From the NCBI GenBank assembly GCA_017428525.1, contig JAFRQQ010000030.1:55090-119089 (forward strand): a DNA stretch of 64,000 nt, given 5' to 3'. Position 1 is the first letter of the stretch; each line of letters opens with the position of its first letter. The notes below the pieces were generated by a model. That model ran no database searches and had not been told where the DNA came from. It was given only the letters and a program-made list of their open reading frames with translations. This DNA comes from Clostridia bacterium (GTDB lineage Bacteria; Bacillota; Clostridia; Oscillospirales; Acutalibacteraceae). Of the stretch, positions 49,171-57,773 are shown piece after piece. The position numbers and the translations under genes were made by a program.

Positions 49171-50679
49171 ATGATCAATGCAGAATTGCTCGCATTCATC
49201 CTCTACTTTGCGCTCATCATCGGGATCGGCATCTTCTTCTTCATCCGCTCCAAGGGCGGCGGCGACAAGGAGTACTTCCTGGGCGGGCGCAGCATGGGCC
49301 CGTGGGTCACCGCCATGAGCGCACAGGCCTCCGACATGAGCGGCTGGCTGCTGATGGGCTTCCCCGGCAGCATCCTCGCCTTCGGCATGGGCAAGGTCTG
49401 GATCGGCCTGGGCCTTGCGATCGGCACCGCGCTCAACTGGATCTTCGTGGCCAAGCGCCTGCGCAAATTCTCGGCGGCGGCCAACGACTCGATCACCCTT
49501 CCGCAGTATCTGACCAACCGCTTCCTGACCAAGAGCCGCGCGCTGCAGATCATCTCCGCGCTGGTCTTCCTGGTGTTCTTCACGCTGTATGTGGCCTCCA
49601 GCTTTGCGGCGGGGCAGAAGGTGTTCATGAAGGTCTTTGACGGCAAAATCAACGACAGCACCGCCCTGCTGATCTTCGCAGCCATCATCATTGTCTACAC
49701 CTTCCTCGGCGGCTTCAAGGCCGTCTGCTGGACGGACTTCTTCCAGGGTCTGATGATGCTCGTCGCCCTGCTGGCAGTGCCGTTCATGATCGTTGCGGCC
49801 GATGAATTCGACATGGCCAAGGTCGTTGCGGAATACAACTACCTGCCCGGCACGGCAGACGCCGCGGTTTCCGCCTTCAACGCGAATCCCTTCTCCGCGA
49901 GTTGGCAGGATATCGCCTCCGGTCTCGCCTGGGGTCTCGGCTATTTCGGCATGCCGCACATCCTTGTGCGCTTCATGGGCATCAAGGACGCGAAGATGAT
50001 CAAGAAGTCCGCGACCATCGGCATCGTCTGGGTCGTGCTTTCCCTCGGCGCGGCGATCGCGCTGGCCATCCTCGGCCGCGCCCTCTTTGCGGAGGAGCTG
50101 CTTGCCAACGGCACGCAGGAGCGCATCTTCATCATGGCGACCTCCCTGTTCCCGGCCTTCATCGGCGGTCTGCTGCTCGCGGCGATCATCGCCGCGGCCA
50201 TGAGCACCGCGGATTCGCAGCTGCTCGTGGCCTCCTCCTCCTTCACGAGCGACATCTACAAGCCCGTGTTCCGCAAGAACGCCTCCGATAAGGAAGTGCT
50301 CTGGGTCGGCCGTCTGGTGGTGCTGATCATCGCCGTGATCGCGTATTTCATCGCGCGCAGCAAGTCCGAGGCGGCGGGCAGCATCATGGGCATGGTCGAA
50401 AACGCCTGGGGCGGCTTCGGCGCGGCCTTCGGTCCGGTCATCATCCTTTCGCTGTTCTGGAAGCGCCTGACCTATAAGGGCGCGATCGCGGGCGTCGTGG
50501 GCGGCGCTGTGACCGACGTGGTCTGGCTGCTCTGCCTCTCCGCGAAAACCGGTATCTACGAGCTGCTGCCCGGCTTCATCGTCGGCGCGATCTGCTGCAT
50601 CGTTGTCACGCTGATCGACAAGAAGCCTTCCGAGGAAGTGGAAGCGCTGTTTGACCGCGCAGTGAGCGAAGAAATCTGA
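49171..50679 (+). CDS. putP: sodium/proline symporter
   Basis: 502 residues, 13 helices of the SSS family. Signature: YFLGGRSMGPWVTAMSAQAS (helix 2 Na+ site), DMSGWLLMGFPG, LTNRFL, and helix 8 residues in AAIIAAAMSTADSQLLVASS, which supply the second part of the Na2 site. The match to PutP is close along the whole length. ATG at 49171 with AGAGAAAGG; the longer frame lacks a ribosome site. A -10 TATACT at 49126 lies upstream. Confidence 0.93.
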   Translation: MINAELLAFILYFALIIGIGIFFFIRSKGGGDKEYFLGGRSMGPWVTAMSAQASDMSGWLLMGFPGSILAFGMGKVWIGLGLAIGTALNWIFVAKRLRKFSAAANDSITLPQYLTNRFLTKSRALQIISALVFLVFFTLYVASSFAAGQKVFMKVFDGKINDSTALLIFAAIIIVYTFLGGFKAVCWTDFFQGLMMLVALLAVPFMIVAADEFDMAKVVAEYNYLPGTADAAVSAFNANPFSASWQDIASGLAWGLGYFGMPHILVRFMGIKDAKMIKKSATIGIVWVVLSLGAAIALAILGRALFAEELLANGTQERIFIMATSLFPAFIGGLLLAAIIAAAMSTADSQLLVASSSFTSDIYKPVFRKNASDKEVLWVGRLVVLIIAVIAYFIARSKSEAAGSIMGMVENAWGGFGAAFGPVIILSLFWKRLTYKGAIAGVVGGAVTDVVWLLCLSAKTGIYELLPGFIVGAICCIVVTLIDKKPSEEVEALFDRAVSEEI

Positions 50680-50698
50680 AGCTGAAAAAACATAATGC

Positions 50699-50745
50699 AA
50701 GCCGTCGCCTCATAGCCTGTTGCTGGGGGTGACGGCTTTGTTTCT
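50699..50745 (+). terminator. Terminator of putP overlapping the next gene's start
   Basis: aagccgtcgcc/ggtgacggctt stem with an 18-base loop and TTGTTT tail. The start region of the AGCS gene lies inside this hairpin. Confidence 0.7.
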
Positions 50746-52069
50746 GACGGTGATTTCCGCGCTGAACGCCGTGCTCTGGGGGCCGCCGCTGCTGGCGGCG
50801 TTTCTGGGCACAGGCGTTTATCTTTCATTCCGCACAGGCTGGTTTCAGCTGTTCGGTCTGCCGGTCTGGCTGCGGGCGACGCTCCTGCGGCCGCGCAAAC
50901 AGCGCAAACCGGCCGAAAAAGGCGCGATCTCCTCCTTCGGGGCGCTGAACGCGGCGCTCTCCGCCTGCCTGGGCACGGGCAACATCGTCGGCGTGGCGAC
51001 GGCGCTGTGCGCGGGTGGGCCGGGCACGGTGCTGTGGATGCTGCTTTCCGCGGTGCCGGGCATGATGACCTGCTGCTGCGAAACGATGCTCGGCGTGGAA
51101 TACCGCACGCGCGACACGAAGGGGCGGTATCACGGCGGCCCGCCGGAATACCTGACCTACGGACTGGGGAAGCCCCGGCTGGCAAAGCTTTATGCGCTCT
51201 TTCTGACCGGCGCCGCCTTCGGCATGGGCAACATGACGCAGGCAAACGCCGTGGCGCAGGGGCTCGCGGGGTACGGCGTGCCTGCCTGGGCGAGCGCGCT
51301 GCTGCTTCTGCCGCCGCTGGCCGTGCTGCTCGCGGGCGGCCTGCGGCGCATCACCGCGCTGGCGGAGCGTCTGATCCCGGCGCTGACCGTCGGCTTCGCC
51401 GCTGCCTGCCTGCGGATCATTTTTCTCCACCGCGCCGCCCTGACGGCAACGCTGCGTCTGATCGTGCGGGAGGCTTTCACGCTGCGTGCCGCCGGCGGCT
51501 TCGGCCTGGCAAAGGCGGCCCGCTGGGGCGTCGCACGCGGCGTCTTCTCAAATGAAGCGGGGCTTGGCAGCAACGCGCTGATCCATGCAGGCGCAGACTG
51601 CGAACACCCCGGCGCGCAGGGCATGTGGGGAATTCTGGAGGTCGGGATCGATACGGTGCTCATGTGCACGCTCACGGCGCTGGCGCTGCTCACAAGCGGC
51701 GTCTGGCAGCCCGGCACGCCGCTGACCGGCGCGGCGCTGTGCACGGCCGCGTTCACCTCCGCCTTCGGCAAGGCGGGCGGTGTGCTGCTGACCGGCAGCC
51801 TTTGTCTGTTTGCCTTTGCGACGCTGAACGCCTGGTCCTATTACGGTCGCCGCGGCGCGCAGACACTGGCCGGCAGGCGCGGCGAGCGGTGGTTTTCCCT
51901 GCTGTATCTGGCCGCGGCCGCCGCCGGCTGCCTGCTGCGGCTGGAGCCGGTGTGGGCGCTCTCGGATCTTTTCAACGGGCTGATGGCCCTGCCGAATCTC
52001 TATGCCCTCTGGCGCCTCGCCCCGCAGGCGACCGCCCTGCTGCGGGATTACCGGCGCAGCGCAGAGTAA
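50720..52069 (+). CDS. AGCS-family alanine/amino acid:cation symporter
   Basis: 449 residues, about 10-11 helices. Family motifs: VLWGPPLLAAFLGTGVYLSF at the N-terminus, GALNAALSACLGTGNIVGVA (the AGCS signature near helix 3), ARGVFSNEAGLGSNALIHAG and WSYYGRRGAQ. It imports alanine or glycine with Na+. The start is uncertain: TTG 50720, GTG 50729 or TTG 50738 all lie within the putP terminator hairpin, and no ATG is available; TTG 50738 has the best Shine-Dalgarno (GGGGGTGA). Confidence 0.9.
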   Translation: MLGVTALFLTVISALNAVLWGPPLLAAFLGTGVYLSFRTGWFQLFGLPVWLRATLLRPRKQRKPAEKGAISSFGALNAALSACLGTGNIVGVATALCAGGPGTVLWMLLSAVPGMMTCCCETMLGVEYRTRDTKGRYHGGPPEYLTYGLGKPRLAKLYALFLTGAAFGMGNMTQANAVAQGLAGYGVPAWASALLLLPPLAVLLAGGLRRITALAERLIPALTVGFAAACLRIIFLHRAALTATLRLIVREAFTLRAAGGFGLAKAARWGVARGVFSNEAGLGSNALIHAGADCEHPGAQGMWGILEVGIDTVLMCTLTALALLTSGVWQPGTPLTGAALCTAAFTSAFGKAGGVLLTGSLCLFAFATLNAWSYYGRRGAQTLAGRRGERWFSLLYLAAAAAGCLLRLEPVWALSDLFNGLMALPNLYALWRLAPQATALLRDYRRSAE

Positions 52070-52132
52070 AACGCAAAAAATGCCCGGCCGGCGACGCAAT
52101 GCCTGCGTCAGCGGTCGGGCGATGCCGTCCCG

Positions 52133-52663
52133 TTATGCGTTGCCGTCTTCCTGTGGCAGCCGGTCGACGGCGGCTTTGATTTTTCGCTTGATTTCGCCGA
52201 ATTCCACCGGCGCATAGCCGATCCGCTCCACGGAAACGCAGAAGTGCTGGGGACTGTAATCCTTCACGATCGGCGAATTGTGGACATGCCCGAACAAATT
52301 CGCATACGGCATATTGACGTTGACATACAGCGCGTCGTGCGACAGGATCCAGAATGCATCGAGAATGATCGGGCGATCATAGACCTCGGCAAAGCCGAAC
52401 GCGCGGTAATCCGCGTTGCTGCCGACGTCGTGATTGCCTTTGATGAGATACTTGGTTCCGTTCAGCGCGGAGAGGACCTGCGCCTGCGCGCCGTCCGCGC
52501 CGAAATCGCCGAGATGATACACGACGTCCTCAGGCCGGACAACGGCGTTCCAGCGCGCGATCATCTCCGCATCCATTTCGTCCACGGACGCAAACGGGCG
52601 GTTCTCATATCGGAAAATTGCGGCGTCGCCGAAATGGGTGTCTGCAATAAAAAAGGTGTTCAT
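52133..52663 (-). CDS. calcineurin-like metallophosphoesterase (small)
   Basis: 176 residues. Metal motifs in order: FFIADTHFGD, VYHLGDFG, IKGNHDVG, LSHDA and LFGHVHNSP. This small cytosolic class is often annotated as YfcE-like or phage-type phosphoesterase; substrate unknown. It overlaps the upstream zinc-protein gene by 4 bases. Confidence 0.9.
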   Translation of the reverse strand: MNTFFIADTHFGDAAIFRYENRPFASVDEMDAEMIARWNAVVRPEDVVYHLGDFGADGAQAQVLSALNGTKYLIKGNHDVGSNADYRAFGFAEVYDRPIILDAFWILSHDALYVNVNMPYANLFGHVHNSPIVKDYSPQHFCVSVERIGYAPVEFGEIKRKIKAAVDRLPQEDGNA

Positions 52664-54321
52664 TTCTTCAGCTCCATATGAATAGTGTCAAAATAGTCCT
52701 GCCAGTTTTCTTCTGTCAAACCGTCGAAAAAGTCGTTGCCGTTCAAGCGGCACAGCGCCGCGAACGTCGACGCGTCGATCCGGAACCGTTCGTCCTCCAG
52801 TTCTACCAGGTAATCATAGTCTTCATAGTCGAAAAACGGGCCCCAAATGCTCCGATAATAACGTCGTTCAAGGTGAAGAAACGAGACGAAATAGCTGAGC
52901 GCATCCGCATCCGGATCATAGATACAGCCCAGACGGCAGAGGTCACAGTCTCCTGTTTCGTGATTGCTGCGCTGATAGACGTTTTCTTCGTCGTAGATGT
53001 TTCGATTATTGATCAGTCGTTCCACCCAGAAGAAGTATGTTTTCCACGTTTCACCGTCGAGCAGTTTTTTCTCCCCACGGGAATACTCTTTTCCCCAGGC
53101 CTCTTTCGGAATGCGCGGCGAGGAGGCGCTGACGGCCGCAAGAAAGACCGGTTCGGTCCCCGAGCATGTTGTGCACGGTTCTCCCCGCTTCGTCTTTTCC
53201 CTGCAGGATGCACAATAGTCGCCGTCTGCCTGTGCCCGGATACCGTCCAGATTCATGCCGCACCTGATGCAAACCAGATCTGCCTTCCGGCTGTTCAGCG
53301 CGTCCAGAACGTGGTATTTCCCGTTCGACGGATTCTCCGTGGGCAGAACGCCGATATGCTCGTCGTCTTTCTTTGGGTCGGGCGGGGTTGCAACGCTTTT
53401 CTGCGGAGCCGCAACGCTTTTCTGCGGAGTCACAACGCGTTTTTGCGGAGTCGCGACGCGTTTTTGCGCAGCCGCATGGGTCCCGGCGGAAGAGGGCGCT
53501 TTTTTCGCTGCAGGGTTCTCGTTGCGCACGCGGGGTGTTTTGGCCGGCGGGGGCGAAACCGTCCACGGCGTTTTCGCAGCGGCGGAGAGCGATCTGCGCC
53601 AGCGGTATCGATCAAGCAGCCCCTGCTCGTTGTAAGAAAACCGGTTCATGTTTTTTACGGTCCAGCCGTGGTGATTGACCAGATCCAATGCGATCGGAAG
53701 AAACAGAGCCCGGTTCCGGTCCGACAGCGCGAAGATCTCCTCCCAGACACCGTCGTCCAGATTTCTTTCATGGTAGAACCAGAAATACCGTTCCGCTTCA
53801 TCCGACAGCTTGACGACGTAGGAGAGCGGGTATTCGATATGCGTTTTATAGTAGGAAATCGGGTGCTTGAGGAAGCGTTCCCCCAGTGATAACAGCGGCG
53901 TGGTAAGAAAGTTTTCATCCAGCAGTTCCGGGCGCGGATGTGCCTGCAGGATCTCCGTTTCATACGCAAGCATCTCTTCTGCCACCGCCTCGGACAGGCC
54001 GCACATCCGCATGCGTCTCAGGTATTCGTTTTTATAGTCCTCTTGGTTGCTGTCCAGCCAGAGCGCGACCAGCTGGGAGGTCATGAGCCGTTCAAAGCGA
54101 GCCGGCATCTCTGAGATTTCCTCCGCGGAAGGCGGCTTCGGGCACGGCGGCGCAGCGGTCTCCGGCGCTGGCGGCTGGGGCTTTTTTCTTTTGAAAAGGG
54201 AGAAGATCCGCTTTATTCTGGAGGACGTTTTTTTCGCTTCTGCATGCGCCGGTTCTGGCGGCGCGGACGGCGTCTTGTCACGATCCGGACGATCGGGCGG
54301 GCAGCCTGTATGCTGTTTCAT
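52660..54321 (-). CDS. large cytosolic protein of unknown function with zinc-ribbon motifs
   Basis: 553 residues. A Pro/Lys-rich N-terminus (1-75), a helical acidic domain (about 80-275), a repetitive basic linker (about 300-350) of TPQKRV/TPQKSV units, then paired cysteines CIRCGMN...YCASCREK, CTTCSG and CDLCRLGC that could bind zinc, and an acidic C-terminus. ATG at 54321 with GAGGAGG. The downstream phosphoesterase gene overlaps it. Not recognised; the DNA repeat at about 53391-53475 encodes the linker. Confidence 0.6.
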   Translation of the reverse strand: MKQHTGCPPDRPDRDKTPSAPPEPAHAEAKKTSSRIKRIFSLFKRKKPQPPAPETAAPPCPKPPSAEEISEMPARFERLMTSQLVALWLDSNQEDYKNEYLRRMRMCGLSEAVAEEMLAYETEILQAHPRPELLDENFLTTPLLSLGERFLKHPISYYKTHIEYPLSYVVKLSDEAERYFWFYHERNLDDGVWEEIFALSDRNRALFLPIALDLVNHHGWTVKNMNRFSYNEQGLLDRYRWRRSLSAAAKTPWTVSPPPAKTPRVRNENPAAKKAPSSAGTHAAAQKRVATPQKRVVTPQKSVAAPQKSVATPPDPKKDDEHIGVLPTENPSNGKYHVLDALNSRKADLVCIRCGMNLDGIRAQADGDYCASCREKTKRGEPCTTCSGTEPVFLAAVSASSPRIPKEAWGKEYSRGEKKLLDGETWKTYFFWVERLINNRNIYDEENVYQRSNHETGDCDLCRLGCIYDPDADALSYFVSFLHLERRYYRSIWGPFFDYEDYDYLVELEDERFRIDASTFAALCRLNGNDFFDGLTEENWQDYFDTIHMELKK

Positions 54322-54334
54322 AGCAGATTCCTCC

Positions 54335-55642
54335 TCATTTGATTTTCGCAAGAGAAGCATTTTTATACGATTCGTCGTCGGTGACTTCTTTGATGACCTT
54401 GATCTGCTTGGGGAAACGGACGTCTGCGTTTTCGTCGCTGAGCTCGATCTCGGCGATGGCTTGATCATTCCAGAACGGATAGACATCGATTTCAAAATAC
54501 TGATTCTCATAGGTCAGGCAGTAACGGGTTTTCCGGATCTGTCGTTTGGTGGTGTCCGCGTTCATCAGCAGTCGGAGGTACTCGCTTTCGGTCAGCCTGC
54601 GTTCGATTTCCACGCGCTTGAGGTCGCTGACCTTCCGCTTCGTGGTCTGGAAGTAGACGTAGTGGCCCTGAGATCCGCGCTGACGCACGCGAACCTCCTC
54701 GTCTTCGTCTGATTTCAGATAGGTCTGGATGATTTCAATCCTCCGGCAGTTCGGGATGGATTCCAGCCACTTGAGATCCGGATATTCGATCAGGAACTTG
54801 CGCTCGATCTCAAACGGCTCCGGCTCGCCGAGGAAGGAGGAGATTTCGGCAATCAGGCGTTTCATTTTTTCTTCAAAGCCCGAGGAATTGTCGATCACGC
54901 GCAGATGCGGATGCCCGGTCCAGGCGGAGATGAGCTTGTCGTCAAGCGCGGCGGCTTCCTCGGCCGTCTCCGTCCTTGCGGTGTTGTTTGCCGTGGAGTA
55001 GAATGCCTCCGCGCCCTTTGCGGCCGTGACAAGATGAAAGACGGCGTCGTAGTGGTCTCGCAGATCGACCTCGTTCGTGCCGAATTCTTCAAGCAATGCC
55101 GCGAATTCCAGACGGTCCATATAGGCTTTGTTATCCAGCGCGCCGCGGTCGCACACGATCAGCACTTTTGCGGCATCCATGGCCTGCGCTGCCTGCATGA
55201 ATACGTTTTCTTTTTCAAGCTGCAGGTGAAGCTGGCACCGCTGAAACGCCGCGTTTGATCTGCACGTCCAGGGCGCAACGCCGCCGTCGATCAGTTCCGT
55301 TACCGTTTCCGGAACGAACAGCACGACGTAGCCCATCTGCGTGAACGCATTCTGAATCCAGCTCATCGCTGTGGTTTTTCCCGCACACGGGCCGCCGGTG
55401 ACGACGATCTTCACGATCTCCGCCGGCGCTTCTTCTTCGCGCCTTTTCAGCAGCTCATCCACGCTGACCTGAAACACCGCGGCCAGCTTCCGGATCATTT
55501 CGACGCCCGGCTTCGCTTTGCCGACCTCCCATTTGGAGACTGCCTTGTTCGTTACGCCGAGCAGCGCGGCCAGCGCCGATTGCGAAAGCCCCGCGCGGCT
55601 GCGAAGCATAAGGATGTAATTTCCGAAGCTGTAATCATTCAT
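54335..55642 (-). CDS. XRE helix-turn-helix / P-loop ATPase / CYTH fusion protein
   Basis: 435 residues in three domains. 1-70: Cro/CI HTH (SRAGLSQSALAALLGVTNKA, VSKWEVGKAKPG). 77-260: P-loop domain with Walker A VTGGPCAGKTTAMSWI and VLIVCDRGALDNKAYM, of the AAA_28 type. 275-435: CYTH-like domain starting EPFEIERKFLIEYP (ExExK-type), with RVRQRGSQGHYVYFQTTKRK and EIERRL. CYTH domains bind triphosphate-containing ligands. AAA_28-CYTH pairs are known; the added HTH is unusual. Promoter TTGCCA-16-TATAAT on the minus strand (55695-55668). Ends 13 bases before the 52660-54321 gene. Confidence 0.85.
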   Translation of the reverse strand: MNDYSFGNYILMLRSRAGLSQSALAALLGVTNKAVSKWEVGKAKPGVEMIRKLAAVFQVSVDELLKRREEEAPAEIVKIVVTGGPCAGKTTAMSWIQNAFTQMGYVVLFVPETVTELIDGGVAPWTCRSNAAFQRCQLHLQLEKENVFMQAAQAMDAAKVLIVCDRGALDNKAYMDRLEFAALLEEFGTNEVDLRDHYDAVFHLVTAAKGAEAFYSTANNTARTETAEEAAALDDKLISAWTGHPHLRVIDNSSGFEEKMKRLIAEISSFLGEPEPFEIERKFLIEYPDLKWLESIPNCRRIEIIQTYLKSDEDEEVRVRQRGSQGHYVYFQTTKRKVSDLKRVEIERRLTESEYLRLLMNADTTKRQIRKTRYCLTYENQYFEIDVYPFWNDQAIAEIELSDENADVRFPKQIKVIKEVTDDESYKNASLAKIK

Positions 55643-55760
55643 AACGCGATCCCTCCTTGCAGTTCCTATTATACTGCATTTTACGGAAATGGCAAGACGT
55701 CGGCTGTCGAATCCGGGTAGATATTGTTTTTCTCCCGGCAGTTCTTTCTTTTTTGCGTGC

Positions 55761-55789
55761 TTGACCGGTGCGGTGCGGTCTGTTATAAT
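55761..55789 (+). promoter_or_regulatory. SigA-type promoter of the exported-protein cluster
   Basis: TTGACC at 55761 and TATAAT at 55784, spacer 17, 65 bases before the ATG at 55854. Confidence 0.85.
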
Positions 55790-55853
55790 ACGGGCAGGGG
55801 CGGGGAGAAGGCTGGTCAGGGCGACCGGCGCCGCCCGGCGGGGAGGGAAGAAA

Positions 55854-56747
55854 ATGATCATCCGCAACACCGTTTTTTTGCGCGCGCTTTCGCTGCTGCT
55901 CGCGGCGCTGTTTCTGCCGCTGTCGCTGCTGACGGGCGGGCTGGACGCCGCTGCGTCCGGGCAGCCGCCGCAGGAGAAAACGAATCTTGCCGGGCCCGCC
56001 GCGTTCTTTCGCTCGCAGGGCGTGACGACCGACGGCGCGCATCTCTGGTTTTCCGCCAAAACGACGCTGCTGCGCACGGCGCTTGACGGCAAAACGCCGG
56101 AGGCGCTCAATCTTTCGGCCATTCCGGCGCAGCTCAAGGAGGACGCGGGCATTGCGCACATCGGCGGCATCAGCTGGTATGACGGGCGCATCTATGCCGG
56201 GATGGAGGACAGCAAGGTCTGGCAGCATCCGACCGTCGGCGTGTTTGACGCGGAAACGCTGGAATTCCAGACCGCCTATGCGCTCGATCCGGCGCTGGTT
56301 ACGCGCGGCGTGCCGTGGGTGGCGGTCGAGCGGGAAACCGGGCTGCTCTATTGCGCCGATCACAGCAAAACGCCGACCTGCCTGTGCGTTTATGCGCTTG
56401 CCGACGGCTGCACGCTGACCGGCACGCTGACGCTGCAGGGCGATCTGCCCGCCGTGCAGGGCGCGGAGATCCGCGACGGCGTCCTGTATGCCGCTTCCAA
56501 CGACGAAACCGCCGCGATCTACACCATGAATCTGACCGACGGGCGGGTAGACAAGCTTCTGGACCGCAATCTGCTCGGCGGCGAGGGCGAGGGCGTGACG
56601 ATCCTCGAAACGGCGAACGGGCCGGTGCTGCTCGCGATCGATCTGGGCACGCTGTTCGTCAACGCGTTCGTGCGGCGCTATCCGCTTGCGGGCGCGGAAA
56701 ACGACGGCGCTGCCGTTGACAAATCCCCCTCGCGCGTGATAGAATAA
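55854..56747 (+). CDS. exported beta-propeller-like protein of unknown function
   Basis: 297 residues. Signal peptide (about 1-32), then repeated short beta units: SQGVTTDGAHLWFSAKTTLL, GISWYDGRIYAGMEDSK, GVPWVAVERETGLLYCADHS and GAEIRDGVLYAASNDETAAI. The spacing suits a YncE- or teneurin-like propeller, but no family is certain. ATG at 55854 with GGGAGGG is preferred; an upstream open stretch includes the promoter. First gene of a secreted cluster with two phosphoesterases. Confidence 0.7.
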   Translation: MIIRNTVFLRALSLLLAALFLPLSLLTGGLDAAASGQPPQEKTNLAGPAAFFRSQGVTTDGAHLWFSAKTTLLRTALDGKTPEALNLSAIPAQLKEDAGIAHIGGISWYDGRIYAGMEDSKVWQHPTVGVFDAETLEFQTAYALDPALVTRGVPWVAVERETGLLYCADHSKTPTCLCVYALADGCTLTGTLTLQGDLPAVQGAEIRDGVLYAASNDETAAIYTMNLTDGRVDKLLDRNLLGGEGEGVTILETANGPVLLAIDLGTLFVNAFVRRYPLAGAENDGAAVDKSPSRVIE

Positions 56748-56792
56748 GACAGAATTCAGGCATGCCCCGCATGCCGTGAGGAGGGATGGCTT

Positions 56793-57761
56793 TTGCTGCT
56801 GCACACCTTGCTTCAAAAAGCGTCATACCGCATCTTTGCACTGATCCTTTCGATGATTTATGCATCTTCCGGCGGCGTGGTTCCGCCGTCTGACGCGGCG
56901 CCGATCGCCGTGAGCGATCCCGATACCGTGCAGATGACCTTCCTGGCGCTGGCCGATCCGCAGATTTCCAACTATCTTTATAAACGCTACCCGGTTTTCG
57001 AGGCGGCCTCGACCGATATCCAGCGCGGCAAGGGCGTATATGACGCCGTGGTCATGGCGGGCGATATCGCCGAAAACGGCTTTGCCTCCGAGTATCAGAT
57101 GGTTTATGACCGCCTGAGCGGACTGGGCTGCCGCTATATCAACGCCGTGGGCAACCACGACGTCCGGCTGCGCAGCTACGCGCAGATGAGCAAGCGCTTC
57201 GCGGAATTCACGAACGCTCTCAACGGCGACGACGCGATGCAGAGCCTGCACTATACCGAACGGATCAACGGCTATCAGTTCATCGTGCTCGGCACGGACC
57301 GCACGGAATTCGAGGAATCCTATTTCAGCGACGCGCAGCTGCAGTGGCTCGATGACAGCCTTGCCGTGGAAAACGGCAAGCCCGTGTTCGTGATCTGCCA
57401 CCAGCCGCTGAAGGATACCCACGGTCTGCCGCAGGTCTGGAACAGTCCGATTGATTCCGCCGGCAGCGTCGGCGCGCAGAGCGATCAGCTGCGGGCCATT
57501 CTCGGCAAATACCAGAACGTCTTTTTCCTGACCGGCCATGAGCACACCGGCTTCGGCCCCTTCACCTATGAGGAGATCGACGGCTTCCATTCGATCAATC
57601 TGCCGTCCCTGTGCTGCAACAACGCCGACGGCGATTACAACGAGGACGGTCAGGGCTATCTGGTCGAGGTCTATGCGGACCATGTGCTGTTCCGCGCCCG
57701 TGACCTGATGCAGGGCCTCTGGCTGCCGGACTATGATATCCGCATCCCCATTGCGAATTAA
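56793..57761 (+). CDS. exported calcineurin-like phosphoesterase
   Basis: 322 residues. Hydrophobic leader (about 10-30), then metallophosphoesterase motifs: LALADPQIS, VVMAGDIAENG, AVGNHDVRLRS, VICHQPL and LTGHEHTGFG. The start is TTG at 56793, 8 bases after AGGAGGG; the ATG within GGGATGG is out of frame. Substrate unknown; 13 bases before the next phosphoesterase gene. Confidence 0.87.
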   Translation: MLLHTLLQKASYRIFALILSMIYASSGGVVPPSDAAPIAVSDPDTVQMTFLALADPQISNYLYKRYPVFEAASTDIQRGKGVYDAVVMAGDIAENGFASEYQMVYDRLSGLGCRYINAVGNHDVRLRSYAQMSKRFAEFTNALNGDDAMQSLHYTERINGYQFIVLGTDRTEFEESYFSDAQLQWLDDSLAVENGKPVFVICHQPLKDTHGLPQVWNSPIDSAGSVGAQSDQLRAILGKYQNVFFLTGHEHTGFGPFTYEEIDGFHSINLPSLCCNNADGDYNEDGQGYLVEVYADHVLFRARDLMQGLWLPDYDIRIPIAN

Positions 57762-57773
57762 GGAGGAAGAAAG

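Noticed and set aside
53391..53475. Short tandem DNA repeats resembling a CRISPR
   Set aside because: The units are in frame and encode the TPQKRV/TPQKSV linker; there are no unique spacers or cas genes.
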